Assembly (NCBI GenBank): GCA_027603945.1 | Contig: JADIIU010000007.1 | Coordinates: 124,001 to 188,000 of the forward strand | Reading direction: 5' to 3' | DNA: 64,000 bases | DNA from: Terramyces sp. JEL0728 | Taxonomy: Eukaryota > Chytridiomycota > Chytridiomycetes > Rhizophydiales > Terramycetaceae | In this document: one piece after another, positions 31,478 through 43,797 of the stretch | How positions within the stretch are numbered: position 1 is the first letter of the stretch | Layout of the letters: each line of letters opens with the position of its first letter | Notes under the pieces: model-generated | The model's database searches: none | Told to the model about the DNA's origin: nothing | What the model saw: only the letters and a program-made list of their open reading frames with translations | Program-made: the position numbers and the translations under genes

Positions 31478-33389
31478 TCACCCTTTCTTTTTGCCTTTGT
31501 CTGATTCTTGACCGTCTTGCCTTGCCCATCCTGTTTTGGAGCTAGTAATAGTTGCATTAATTCTGGCATTGGCTTTGGCAGGCTTAGAGCTTGAAGGGAG
31601 ACTAGGGAATTGATTGGCAGCAGGATTTGCAAATCCCGATTTTACTACCGTTGATAGAGATGGAGTATTTCGCTTCGGCAGTGCAGGTGATTTGGGTTCA
31701 TTTTGCGGGGTAATTGCTAATGATTCAATAGACACCTGAGGGGATCTCTGCCAGGTAGCAGGCTTTGGATTTGGGTTAACTGTTGGCGTGGGTTGTGGAA
31801 TTGGTTTTTTCTTTGGTGCAGGAGGTTGGGCCCAATTTGAAGGTTTGACATAAACCGCGTCATTTTCCTGCTGCATCTAACTTAGAAATTCAGTTACTGT
31901 AGCTTTATGGTCATTCCATGCTCTTAACATTGCGGTTTTTTTGGGCTCAGACCTTTTCATTGCTTCAAATTCTTCAATAGACATTCCCTTCTTTTTAGGC
32001 TTTTTTTGATTTGCTTGAACTTGAGGTTCTTCTGGAAACGTCTCTGCGAGTTTCTGCCAGGCTCTATGCACCTCATTCATCACCAACTCCTTTTGTACAC
32101 TTTGGTTATTCTTTAAACTGAGGTTAACGAATTCTTTTAAAAAGGCGTTTGCCGTGAGAGTGCTATTTTTAAACGAAGCTGTCATGATCTTGAATTGTGC
32201 AAAGAAATTCTCGTTGCTTTTGAAAATTTTTTCTAAACTAGCCGATAATTCTGGGCTAGCATCTGCAAGTGCGTTATCCTGTGCAGGGGTCAGTTCAATT
32301 GGCGCTGGAGCTGATAGTTCTGCCGGAGTAGGATTGGTTGTTTCAGTTAAATTTCCACTAAACCCACGCCGCTGTCCACCAAGCACTGAAAAATTGTCTG
32401 CCGCATTAGTAGCCGGGCTCGAACTCTGTGTTTCTGGTCTATCTGATCGTTGACGACCTCGTCGAACTTCCTCATCCCTGCTCCTTGTTGTTCCCGACCC
32501 TGAATAGTTGAAATCTAACTGAATAGCCTTTCCTTTAGCTTTTGCCTTAGTATCCCCATGTTCCTGCAACTACGATTAAACACGGAAAACCATATGTCCC
32601 TGCAAATCCAAATCAGATCCAAACACAACAAACTTTTGGTCAATACATCGCTGCTCTCTACATAGAAAGTGCTCTTCAGTAAAATGAACCACTAATGAGG
32701 TATAATTTTGAAAATAAAGGTGCTGGATTCCATTTCGCTGGCAAAGAAAGCATTGCTCATGCGCTTCTCTACAATGGTCATACAACTCATCTAATCCGTA
32801 AAATCTAGTATGACAAAATCCACAGTCAGGATGTCCTTTGAATGATGGATCATCGGGATCTCCTTCCTTGTTGTGCCTTTTTAAAGTCTTTGTCGTATAC
32901 AGCGTGTGCTCATGAATAAACACTTTTTTGTGCCTAGTGCAGAGTTCGCTATTGTAAGCAATGGAATACCATAGCAGAGAATCGTGAACTTTCTTTATGT
33001 GATTTCTTAATTCGCCCCATCCCCCACCGCAAACAGTAGAACATTCATTGTCAGGGCAATTGAAAGCCAACAACTTTAACGTTTCGTCGTGCATTTCCTT
33101 TGTCTTGAAAAATATTCCAAGCTTCCGGTCGGATTTCATATTTGGTACTTTGTAAGTATTGAATTCTGAGTCGTGCACATCTGTATAAACAACCTGAGGA
33201 CAATCGGTCTTGTTAGTATACTATCGTACTTTGCAAAGGGGACAGGTTTGGACTTTGTATAGAGCTCGCATTCTCAGGGAGCACAAGTGGCAGACTACAT
33301 GGTTACATGGACCTACTGCATACCTGGTTGTTAGCTGGGACCTACCATTGAAAGGGATTTGCACAAATTGGACAAACCTCCTCTTTCAT
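31478..33389 (-). CDS. HEL2: RING E3 ubiquitin ligase HEL2 / ZNF598
   Basis: Five exons with introns of 18-22 nt give about 608 residues. Two introns split the RING finger: spliced it reads CPICANPF, then CNHVVCHLC and TCPLCK. C2H2-type zinc fingers follow (CSTVCGG, PDCGFCHTRFYG, HEQCFLCQR, EEHFLCREQRC). The C-terminal half is low-complexity with a helix containing FEAMKRSEPKK and a Pro-rich end. HEL2/ZNF598 ubiquitinates small-subunit proteins on collided ribosomes to start quality control. The junction around HMVFR/EHGDTK can be spliced as 18 nt (GTTTAATC...) or 21 nt; both keep frame, giving HMVFREHG or HMLQEHG. Confidence 0.93.
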
Positions 33390-33453
33390 TGTTTTGGGAA
33401 AATATTTTTTGGGCAAACTAAAACTAAAATCGAGTCACCTTGTGGTTATTTTA

Positions 33454-34767
33454 TTAGAGCTCTTCATGTTTAACTTTTTCCTTCTTTAGTTTTGGCTCAA
33501 GAGTGAAAGAGGTCATTCCTAATCCGGCGCTAGTAGCTTCCAAGAAGGATGAAATAGATGATTCGTCAAATGCAGTTTTCAACACCCTGTAGGATTTCCT
33601 TGGGTAATTCAAAGCCAACATTGAAGGGTACATATCACTAACATCAAAATCTCTAATTAATTTAGAGCCGGTTTCAATTGCATTTATCCACACAAAGTTG
33701 TAAAGGTTTTTTTGATAGTACTTTTTCTTGATGGTTTGGACGACAGCAATTTGGTCATTCCAAGCTTTCGTGCTTTCTGGATAGTCTGGCTCGTGGGTCA
33801 AGAATGAAATAATGCAAGTCTTGTCGGCCATGCATAGCTTTTTGAGGTCATTTTGAGATTTGATTTCTGGAATAGTTGGATCGTCTAATGTGAAAACTAA
33901 TTACATTCTACTTTTGCCTCCTTCTTGTCCTTCTTTTCCTTTTCTTTCTTGTCTTTCTTTTTGTCAGACTTCTTACGTTTGGATGGTGGAGCGTACTTGT
34001 CCAAGAATTCAACAAGCTGGGCCTGCTTGACAATTCCATCGTAAGGAATCACATTAGATCCGTCCTTTGGGAATAACAGAATGGCTGGAAAAGTTTCAAC
34101 TCCCAATTCTGCAACTAATTCGGCATTGGAGCTCTTAACTTCTCCAAATGCTAATCTGTCCAAATATTCAATTGAAAGTGCCTTGAATAGTGGCGGTGTA
34201 GTTTTCTTGTCCGTTACCAACACGACTTTATCCAGTTTATCGTTCTAGATTAGTTTCAAGTACAGATTTCTTAAACTCATCCAAAGCAACTGCTTTCTTG
34301 TGATTTTGCCCGATCTTGGCTACGTGTTTGTTGGGGATCATTGGCAATACTGCATCCATCATTGCTTTGGCAGTACGCTCTCCCTTGTAATCTATAGTAA
34401 ATACTCATGTACCCTGAGGCATCCCCTTTGCTCCTGCTGGGAAAATCTTTAATGTTGGGAATCCTTGAACTCCATATTGACCACACAGTGGTTGATTGGC
34501 TTTGTCATCGCAATCAACATTGACCAATTTAACCAATCCCTTCAATTTCGCCGCTGCTTGATGATAATCTGGTTTCATTGCATTACAATGACCACACCTG
34601 GATGAAAAAAGGGCTTACCATGCTACAGTTAGTCAGCAATTACGAGCGTAAAACATCACAAGCACTACCCCAGGTTCAGACAGAACGGCGTCTTTGAAAT
34701 CTCGATGCGAGGCAGGAACTACACTTGCCAGTACAGCAGTTAGAGCTACTAGTAATTTGGCGATCAT
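33454..34767 (-). CDS. ER protein disulfide isomerase with a 4-nt microexon in the active site
   Basis: Six exons with introns at 34623-34643, 34598-34618, 34392-34412, 34245-34263 and 33885-33904 (19-21 nt) give 403 residues. A signal peptide (MIAKLLVALTAVLASVVPA) leads into a thioredoxin domain whose active site FYAPWCGHC is assembled from three exons: ...GCTC, the 4-nt exon CATG, and GTGTGG.... YGVQGFPTLKIFP follows. A second thioredoxin-like domain lacks CxxC (FPAILLFP), then a Lys-rich linker (KKDKKEKEKKDKK) and a third domain (DKTCIISFL). It ends KHEEL, an HDEL-like ER-retrieval signal. The arrangement resembles PDIA6/MPD1-type enzymes with one active domain. Confidence 0.93.
34619..34622 (-). 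other. 4-nt microexon (CATG) in the PDI gene
   Basis: On the minus strand the sequence runs ...GCTC, intron GTAATTGCTG...CTGTAG, then CATG, then intron GTAAGCCC...ATCCAG, then GTGTGGTCATTG. Joining C+CA and TG+G encodes Pro-Trp of the conserved APWCGHC site. Skipping CATG shifts the frame and hits a stop, and retaining either intron gives an early stop. Both flanking introns are 21 nt. Confidence 0.85.
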
Positions 34768-34841
34768 TATAAAACTCCCAACAAGCTTTGTTGATTTGGT
34801 CAAAGATGATTGGCTGTTTCTGGCAGGAAAAAGTTCCACAA

Positions 34842-36029
<1,188 letters not shown>

Positions 36030-36171
36030 CTTTGAGAATCACGACTTAATAAACCGCATTTATCCCTCATTTATACGAGCTGCATGAGATTCCTTGGTAG
36101 CCAACTTCCAGTATCATAGGACCTCTACAGTATTCATATCCTCGGATGTCCGAATAATTAATAATAGTTTA

Positions 36172-36353
36172 TTATCTTGCTTCAAATTGAACCATTCTCT
36201 TTGTTCTCTTTTTATACATGATTCTGTATCCGCACTCCTGACAACGAATAGATTCCCTTGGTCTGATTACATTATCTTTCCCGCATTCTAAATCAAATAA
36301 AACCAACCTCCGCAGATATAAGTAACATCTAGTTTTGGTCTCTGAAAATCCAT
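36172..36353 (-). CDS. RPB12: RNA polymerase subunit RPB12 (RPABC4)
   Basis: Two exons split by a 20-nt intron at 36288-36307 give 53 residues, below usual gene-finding cut-offs. The spliced protein has the RPB12 zinc ribbon: YICGECGKDN, then [15 protein letters not shown] and the invariant tail [12 protein letters not shown]12 is shared by polymerases I, II and III and binds zinc through two CxxC pairs, both present; the intron splits the first pair (CG, then ECG). Divergent from the next gene by 30 bp. Confidence 0.96.
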
Positions 36354-36383
36354 TTTTGATTTTGAAAATTTTTTTTGTTGAAA

Positions 36384-36542
36384 ATGAACTTTAACGACGC
36401 TGTGTTTTACATTGAAAATATATTTCAGGATCTTGGATTGATTGATGTCCGAGTATATGGGATTGTGTTGGGAATGCTTGTTTTCGCGTCGCTGGGATAC
36501 TTGGTCCTAAAGAAACCAACTTATGCCAAAATAAAAGAGTAG
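36384..36542 (+). CDS. 52-residue single-pass membrane protein
   Basis: ATG at 36384 and TAG at 36540-36542 give 52 residues. Residues 22-42 form one hydrophobic helix ([18 protein letters not shown]), followed by a short basic tail ([10 protein letters not shown]). Size and layout resemble small subunits of ER or mitochondrial membrane complexes, but I recognise no family. Its position in a 30-bp divergent pair with RPB12 and an open, ATG-started frame support a real gene; it is too short for certainty. Confidence 0.6.
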   Translation: MNFNDAVFYIENIFQDLGLIDVRVYGIVLGMLVFASLGYLVLKKPTYAKIKE

Positions 36543-36742
36543 ATCGTGATTTATTAATAATAGATTGAGAGTTACAAGATTGAACTGCAGTATTCAGATT
36601 ATATTCCGCTACTTGCGTGTTCAAACTGCAGGTCCTGAGATTTCCGAATTATTCAGTTATGCTGATTATCCCCTGAGAAGACACTCTTAATCAATTTTGA
36701 GCCTTCTCTTCAACCGGCGATTTCCTTGATATTTTCTTTCAA

Positions 36743-37294
36743 ATGACAATCTCCAAAATTACAACAAAACACATGCTGGAGGAAAGACTGGAATTAATCG
36801 AGCAGATAGTGTCGCCAGAACCAGTAAGCGCAAACACAGTGATACCCAAAGCAGACCCAAACCAGACAATTATTGGAGACTACATTCAATTCAAAAAACG
36901 ACTGGCTTCAATTGACAAACGAGAAATCCAGCACTTTTTAAAATTATACCAGGAAGAAGAACCAAATTTAAGCTACTCCCGCAACTTACTTGATCACCAT
37001 TTGATGAAGGAAATGGTTGTATGTTCATTTCAGGAATTAAACACTTTGATTGCACAGATGCAGGAATTAAAAGATTTGATACAAGTGGCAGATTTGGAAT
37101 TTGAATACAAGAAACAAGAAATCCATAAAGTTATTGAAATGTACGATTTGGAAAGTAACGATCTGGAAAGGCAGAGTGAGATGTTTTTGAAGCTGTTGGG
37201 CGACTACAATGATTTTATCCTCAAGATATCCAAGCTTTTTGTGAATTACCATTTGATATTGGATGGATTGGAAAGAGATATAGAGAAAAAGTAG
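36743..37294 (+). CDS. Dynactin subunit 3 (p22/p24)-like protein
   Basis: A single exon of 183 residues, helical throughout with coiled-coil segments at about 5-30 and 95-175. The C-terminal pattern LLGDYNDFILKISKLFVNYHLILDGLE parallels dynactin p22/p24 (LLEEYN...LSKQFVQWDELLCQLE type). The N-terminus LEERLELIEQIV also matches the family's first helix. Dynactin p24 sits in the shoulder of dynactin, the dynein activator; a dynein intermediate chain is encoded at 56295-58062. Similarity is by pattern only, so this is probable rather than certain. Confidence 0.55.
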   Translation: MTISKITTKHMLEERLELIEQIVSPEPVSANTVIPKADPNQTIIGDYIQFKKRLASIDKREIQHFLKLYQEEEPNLSYSRNLLDHHLMKEMVVCSFQELNTLIAQMQELKDLIQVADLEFEYKKQEIHKVIEMYDLESNDLERQSEMFLKLLGDYNDFILKISKLFVNYHLILDGLERDIEKK

Positions 37295-37328
37295 ATCTTT
37301 TGGTCTGTAAACCTAATATAAAACCGAT

Positions 37329-40300
37329 TTATTTCTTTAGTTGCTTCAATTCTTCTTCCATTTTCACCATTTTCACCGTGAGATCCTATTGTTAATTGCA
37401 AGTACTTCTAGTAATTTCTGCATCTTCAAATTGATTGACGACAAGATTTGTGGATCCATCTTTTGCATCCCCATGGCACTGCCAAGAATGTTCATGTTCA
37501 CCTATCGTTATAATTACTTGCCTTTTTAGGTTTATCGTCTGGCTGCAGCGCCATTTCATGCTCTTTTAGGATATACATTTGGACCACTTTGGATTTGGAC
37601 TCAACATCCTGGTTGGCGCGTTTCACTCTATCATCCATTTGGCGCAGCTGCGTTAATTCGACTATTACTTCTTCTTCAAGGTATTGTCCACGTTTTATTA
37701 ATGCTTCATTTTCTTGCTGCAAGAGCTCCACCTGCTTGTTATCAACGGGTTTGGATTTATCGTCGCCTACCTCTGATTTTTCTCCTCTTCTTTCTTTTGC
37801 CAGTTGTTTTTGTAAATCTTTGACCATTTGAGCTGATTTTCTATTTGCCAGCGTTAATTCATGATCAGTCTCTTTCAGTTTCTTTTCCAAATTTTCTTTT
37901 TCTGCTTTCAGGGTCTCCATTTCTGTTGAAGAAACAGTGGATTGTTCCAGAATCTTTGAATTCAATGCATCAACCTGGACTTTCAGTTCGTCAATCATGG
38001 TTTGATTACTTTCTAATTGCTGCTTTAGAGTTGTATTCTCAGCAGCGGACGCTTCCTTGTCTTTTTCCAATTTTGAAAGGGATTTCTTTGTTTTGTCTTG
38101 CGTTTCTTGCAGTTCGTCTTTTTGAGTTTTCAATTTTTTGAATTGGTCTTCTTTTTCGGCTAATGCTTTGGAATTTCTTTGGTACCCTGCTAATGTAACT
38201 TGATTTTCTTGAACCAGTAGTTCGTATTTGCTGGTTAATTCTTTGAGATCCTCGACAGCTTTTGTACTAGATGTCTGATCTTGTTTTGCTTTTTCAACAT
38301 CTTTTGCTAATTCTGTATTTTTCAAAGTCAAGGATTCAACCATTTTGGCTTGGTCTTGCTTGAATGTGGAAAGTTCAGCTTCCAGCGATTTGGTTTTTGC
38401 CAAACTCTTGTTAATCTCGTCTGTCTTTGCTGCAACCATTGTATCATATTTTTTGGTCAAGTCCAACTTTAGTGCATCTTGATCCTTCTTTTGTTTTTCC
38501 AGGTCTTGTGTCATTTTTGTCTTTTCCTTTTTGAATTTCTCTTCCAAGTCAACCTTTTCTTTTGTGTTTCTTAATTCCGCATCGATCATTGCTTTTCTGT
38601 TCTTTTCTTCTAAATCCAGCTTTTCTTTCTTTGACATTTCCAAATGGTCTAGCTTAAATTTTTCTTCTAGTTCTGCACGCAGCTTTTTGTCGGAAGAAGC
38701 CTTGGAATCCAAAAGCTGGGCAATCTGTTCTTGAAGACTCTTTGACAAGAAATCGCTAGCTTCCTTGTTTCTGGCAATTTGTTTTTGCAACCCTTCAACT
38801 TCGGCTTTATAACCGTTGATTTTGGAAGCATTTGTATGAATTTCTGCATTCTTTTTGTCCAATTCCACTTGCAAGTCTGACAATTTTTTATTTATATCTC
38901 CATTTTGCGTGATTGATCTGGATTTTTCTTCAGAAAGTGCTGCAATCTGCTTGTTAAGGTCTTCAATTTTAATCAAACTTTCTTTGAATTGAGCTTCGTC
39001 ACCTTTACTGTTTGCTTGACTTTCTAGTATTGAAATTTTTTGATTAAATTCTTGTTTCTGGGCATCAAACCCGCCAATTACCGACTGTAAATCATTGATT
39101 TTTCGCCTCAGTTCCATAGACTCTTTAACAGTTTCATTAAAGTCCTTTAGTAGTACTTCATTTTGCGCAAGCCCTTGGTATGCAGAACTTATTTCCATAT
39201 TCCGGACTTCGATTTCCTGTGTGAGTGAATTAATTTGGGTTAAATATTCTTCGTTGCTTGATGAAATTCTTTTTAGGTCTTCATAACTGCTGGTCTTTGT
39301 ATCTTTAAATAATGAGTCTCGCTGGGAAACCAATTCATTGTATTTTGATTCAGTTTCTTGGAAGTTGGCTTTAAGTGTGTCAACTTCTTGGTGTTTCGCA
39401 GCAATTAATATTTCGTAGTGCTGCTTCATGGCTGTCATTTGATTTTTATGTTCCAGATCCAAGGCATCCAGTGGAGAACCAGAAGTTTGCTCTGGACTTT
39501 CGCTCTTTAGTGCAGATAAACGCACTTGTAACGATTTTATCTCACTATTCAATTCATTTAGTTGTAATTGTTTTGCTGACTTGTCTGCATTCAGCTCTTC
39601 AATCTCCCTGGCCTTTTCCTCCAGGGATTTCTTGTAGTTATTAACAGCAGCCTTTTGAATTTCTAGTTCTTTAATGTAGTTGTCTATTTCTGCTGATAGT
39701 TTTTGTTTGCTCTCATTGAACTGCGATTGTTGTTGGTTAAGAGTGGCATTCAATTTACTGTTATCTCCTTTCAACTCTTCGTATTTTAACGCAGTTTCAG
39801 TGAATGTAGCTAGTTTTGAGATTAATAATTTATTTTCTTCTTCTAATTTGGATATGCTGGTCTCTTTTGTCGATATCTTTTCTTTTAATTCATGCAGCTC
39901 GGCGACCTTTGTCTCCAATAGCTTGATTTGATTTTCTTTGGTGGTTATTTGGTCAGTAAACTGCTTTTTTAGCTCCTGCACTTTATCCAAAGATTCGTTT
40001 GGCTTGGATGGCAGCGGAGGCAAGGTGGTCTCAACTGGTTTGTTCTTGATGGAAGCGAGTTCTCCTTTTAGCGATTCATTTTCACTCTCCAAAGCCTTTA
40101 ATTTTGCCAATTCCTTTTTGATTAATTCAGGATTGATTTCTTCTGTTGAGTAAACGCTGTTCGCAGAAGTTGCAAGAGTGGTAAGCAGGTTGGAAGTTTG
40201 TGGTAGGGCTGGGACTACCGCCGGTGTTGATGCTGGTGTTGGAGCGGCACTAACTGTTCTACTTCCCCACCAACTTCTTGCAGTCGCAGTCATCGAGTTA

Positions 40301-41140
40301 GCGACAGGAGAAGTTGCGGCAGGAGCAGGGCTATTGGGAGAAAGAGTGTGTGATTGCTGTGATGGAACAGGAAGCGATACAGACTTTTCATCCACCAGTT
40401 CAGAGAATTTTGCGACTGATGTTTGAGACGTAGTTTGCGCAGGTGCAGCTGGAGGAGCAATAGTAGGGGTTGATTTAAACCATGATGAAGCAATAGACTT
40501 GCCCTGTGACACATTGCTACTAGTATTTGCCAAATCAGCAGCCTTTCGTTCTTCAATCTGAATTTTATATTCCTCGATTTCTGCTTTCAAACTTCCAACG
40601 ACTTTTTGCAAGCGTACTTTTTCAGTTTTCCACTCTGCATTGCTCTTTTCCATTCCACTAACCTGAGCCTCCAAAATGTGGACTTTGGATTCGTAATTCA
40701 CAGCAGATTCTTCTGTGTAGGTTGCGTTTGGAGGATCAGTTACTGCGATGTTATGATCCGCAAGTAGCTGGCGTAGATGAGCAATTAAAGAATTAGATTC
40801 TTGAATTTGCTTGTCAGATTTCACTACCATTGAATGAATGGTATCTTTTAACGAGTCGTTCTATGTTAAATCCAAAAAACTTGTAATTTCTGGTCAGACA
40901 ACAGGTCGAATTCTGTCCTCAGTTTGGCCATTTCGTCGTATACATTTTGAATTACCCGTGCTTCCTTGGATTTCGAAATTAAACCTGAGTTAATTAATAA
41001 AGACTTTGAGCTTGTTTCAATTCCTTTTCTACAGCAGAGTTCTCTTTATTTAGCTGAGAGAGAGCAGCGACCGACTCATCTCTCTGCCGTGTTAGGACTT
41101 GTATCTATCGCATTAGATTCCAATTAACCTCCGATTCCAT
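37329..41140 (-). CDS. CCDC186: CCDC186 / CCCP-1-like long coiled-coil golgin-type protein
   Basis: Six exons (41129..41140, 41005..41104, 40881..40984, 37522..40860, 37406..37501, 37329..37385) give 1235 residues. The first coding exon is 12 nt. The protein is coiled coil almost throughout, with a Ser/Thr/Pro/Ala-rich break at about residues 190-300. The C-terminal module shows KSKVVQMYILKEHEMAL, GSAMGMQKMDPQIL and INLKMQKLLEDLTVKM, as in CCDC186 (Oichi) and worm CCCP-1, which tether endosome-derived carriers at the trans-Golgi. That module is reached through a 20-nt GC-AG intron at 37502-37521. A further upstream ATG at 41280 exists but cannot be joined convincingly. Confidence 0.85.
37502..37521 (-). 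other. 20-nt GC-AG intron (CCDC186)
   Basis: On the minus strand: GCAAGTAATTATAACGATAG. It has the classic GC-AG donor GCAAGT, the standard length, and a TATAAC/GATAG end. Splicing extends the coiled coil into the conserved C-terminal module; without it the frame ends at once. Confidence 0.75.
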
Positions 41141-41289
41141 ATGCTAAGAGAGCGCAAACTGCAAAGTGACGTCAATACAATTCCAAGCGAATTCAAAGAT
41201 AAAAAGAAATTGAATACTCAATGATTAACCGACTCTGAGATCATTAATTGCTATTGCAATTTCGTTGAGGATTTTTTCCATTTAAAAAC

Positions 41290-41776
41290 ATGGCAGGAGC
41301 TTCACAAAAGAAGATTGCTGAACGGAACAGATCGATAGTCAGCTCGCATCAAAATATTTATGCTGCGGTATTAGCATTTTACATTTTCTACAGAATCGCC
41401 TACAATTACAGCACTTTTACTTACTACCACGGATTTTGGTTTGCATTCATCAATACCGTCAATTTAACATTATTCTTTCAGATGAAAAGCATGTCTTTGT
41501 CAGGAGGAGATTTGGGACAGGAAGGCGGCCTGCTTTCGTTCTATTATGATATCCTATACATTGGATGGTTTGTCTTGGTCACCAGCTGCTTTTCTGATGG
41601 TAGATTGCGGAACTGACGATAGTATTCTTCTGGGCGTATGTATTTGTTCCACTAATTGCTGTTTACAAGCTGAAAACCTTGGTATATGTGCATTTATATA
41701 GGTTTCTAGCTTTTTTGGAAAGACAGCAAATACAGTTAAAAAGGAAGAGAGAAAGAAAAGTGTCTTGCTTGATTAG
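41290..41776 (+). CDS. TMEM208: TMEM208 / SND2 ER-targeting membrane protein
   Basis: Exons 41290..41599, 41623..41681 and 41702..41776 give 147 residues. The N-terminus AGASQKKIAERNRSIV and the block around SFYYDILYIGWFVLV match TMEM208/Snd2, with three to four membrane segments. FFWAYVFVPLIAVYKL (restored by intron 1) is the conserved last hairpin. A lysine-rich tail (TVKKEERKKSVLLD) follows intron 2. The family helps insert tail- or internally anchored proteins into the ER (SND pathway). Without intron 2 a longer basic tail is possible; the spliced form is preferred because the 20-nt intron is typical. Confidence 0.9.
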
Positions 41777-41850
41777 TGGAATTTGTATCTAATTGATTCA
41801 ATATAATTGTATGAATCGAGTTTGTCTTTTCGCGTTTTCATTGGCAGAAG

Positions 41851-43757
41851 ATGGACACCATTGCAGCTGATAATGTTCTAACGCAAGAACTAGTAGGGAA
41901 TTTTGAGCAGGATTATCCTGACCTATGCAAAAAACTGGGTACAAAGCCATTGGCAGTGCTAAAATTTGGATCTACTCTGCCGCCTTTACCACTAAAACAA
42001 AATGACATCTTGTCGCCAGAGTTATCCACCAAATCTTCAGAAATGTCAATGCCACAGTCGAGAATCGGAAGTGCTGGAAGAAAACAACTGGTACCACTAA
42101 ACGATGTCGATGCAGAAACGAAACCGGTTGCTCATACGGGATCAAAAGCAGATTTGTTGGCAGACACCGCTGTATCTACTCATAATATTGCACATAGCGG
42201 AGCCGCCAAAGCATATGTCCCTTCAAGAAAAGTAGTTAGCGATAGAAGGGAGGTTTCAATTCAAGAGTTTCTAAAGAAAGGACAAATTGAATTTGGCAGC
42301 GGAATGAACTTTTTTTCAGGATTACAGTGGACGAAAAGACAGGCGCCGTATACTTCTAGATATAAATTCACTCCTACAGTAAATATTTTGATGTTGGATG
42401 GTGAGGAAGATGAGGAAATACTATATAGAATTGAAATTAGAGGGTGGAAAATCCCAGTCCAAAACTTGGAAGCTTTAAATCTAATGCTGCCGCAAATGCA
42501 TAATCTAGTAAATGTTAGGTATTATGCCACTAATGCAGTCTATGGAACTGTGGATTAACCAATGTTCATATTCCCAGCCTGATATCGATCTGTGTTTCAG
42601 GAAATATCAGACAGTTGTTGTTGGATCAAAATCCATTTATTCCAGAAATTTCTTATGCATTATTTTTGGGAGAGGAATCTTGTTTGAGAACAATAACACT
42701 GCGCGGAAATAATATCACAGATTTAGGAGTAAAACTCATATCCAATGCTTTGAAAGCAAATAGGAATTTGGTTGGGCTGGACTTGTTTGAAAACAAAATC
42801 CAAAAAGGAGGGGCAGAAGCACTTTCAGAAGCATTAAAAGTTAATTCTTGTCTGCAGGCACTGAATCTCGGGAAGAATCACATTGGAGATGACGGCGCAC
42901 TGTTTTTGTCAAAAGTATGTGGTTATTTAACAAATAGGCTCTTTCAAATTACGCACTTAGTCCAGAAGAGGTGCAGTCACGTAAAAAGCAGATTACAGAA
43001 ATAGATAGACAAAAGCATGATGTGGAAGAAGTAAGGTTGGGAATAATGGTAGGATACTGGAGCGAATAAAAACAAAAAGGGAAGAAGAGCCCCTTCGGCG
43101 TTGAACAAGCCAGATAAAGGTGACAAGAAAGCTCCCCCTCCAAAAGCAGGGGCAATCCCACCAGCAAAAAAAGGTTCAGAGCCGGCAGCAACCGTAGCTA
43201 AAAAAGTTGAAGATCCCAAAGCTAAAAAAACTGTCGCTCCTCCAGAAGATAAAAAAGCAAAGAAACCAGTATCTGTTCAAAAGAACAAGAAAGGAAAACC
43301 AGAGGATCTAAAGGAAGAAGCCGAAGACGTAGATTTTATTAACACAGACCGCTGATGTTGTAAATAACGCCGAGCCAATGTTTGAAGTAAACAACCAATG
43401 GTACATCTTGGGAAACCGTATTTTGAACAGTCTCAATCTCTGCTCAAATGGAATAACAGATCACGGACTGAAAATACTTTACGATGTGGTAAATGAACAA
43501 GAATTTACAAGCGATCAAGCGCTGGATGGAATGCTGGGTCTGTTCCGCCTTATTCTTGTGGTAATATTCAATTAATATAGCACAACAACATCAGCCACGA
43601 CAACCCACTGTATTTGCAATTGAACACGTTACTAAACTCTAGAAATCCGTTCTTTGAGCCGGTAGATGATATGGATATCAGTGCCGATGGCAATAACGAT
43701 GGAGGAGAGTTTGGTGACGGTGAAAACGAAGATGGCTTCCAAGAGGAGCAAAACTAA
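41851..43757 (+). CDS. LRRC71: LRRC71-like flagellar leucine-rich repeat protein
   Basis: Six exons with introns at 42519-42538, 42915-42937, 43031-43052, 43329-43347 and 43561-43580 give 600 residues. An N-terminal unstructured region (about 220 residues) precedes LRRs of the RNI type: LVNVSLWNCGLTNVHIPSLI, LRTITLRGNNITDLGVKLI, LVGLDLFENKI, LQALNLGKNHIGDDGA. A Lys/Pro/Ala-rich insert (GDKKAPPPKAGAIPPAKK) separates these from two last repeats (NSLNLCSNGITDHGLK), then an acidic tail. This layout with the basic insert is that of LRRC71, an axonemal protein. It is followed on the same side by FAM161 and TTLL9 genes. Confidence 0.85.
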
Positions 43758-43797
43758 TTATAAATTGCATTATGTTTTATATTCATTTAATGATCTA

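Noticed and set aside
37329..37495. Separate small gene starting MNILGSAMGMQKM downstream of the long coiled coil
   Set aside because: The peptide matches the C-terminal module of CCDC186 and is joined in frame by a 20-nt GC-AG intron, so it is treated as the last two exons.
37498..40830. Many plus-strand frames of 60-100 codons rich in Ser, Phe and Leu
   Set aside because: These are antisense images of the coiled-coil gene (Glu/Lys codons read backwards).
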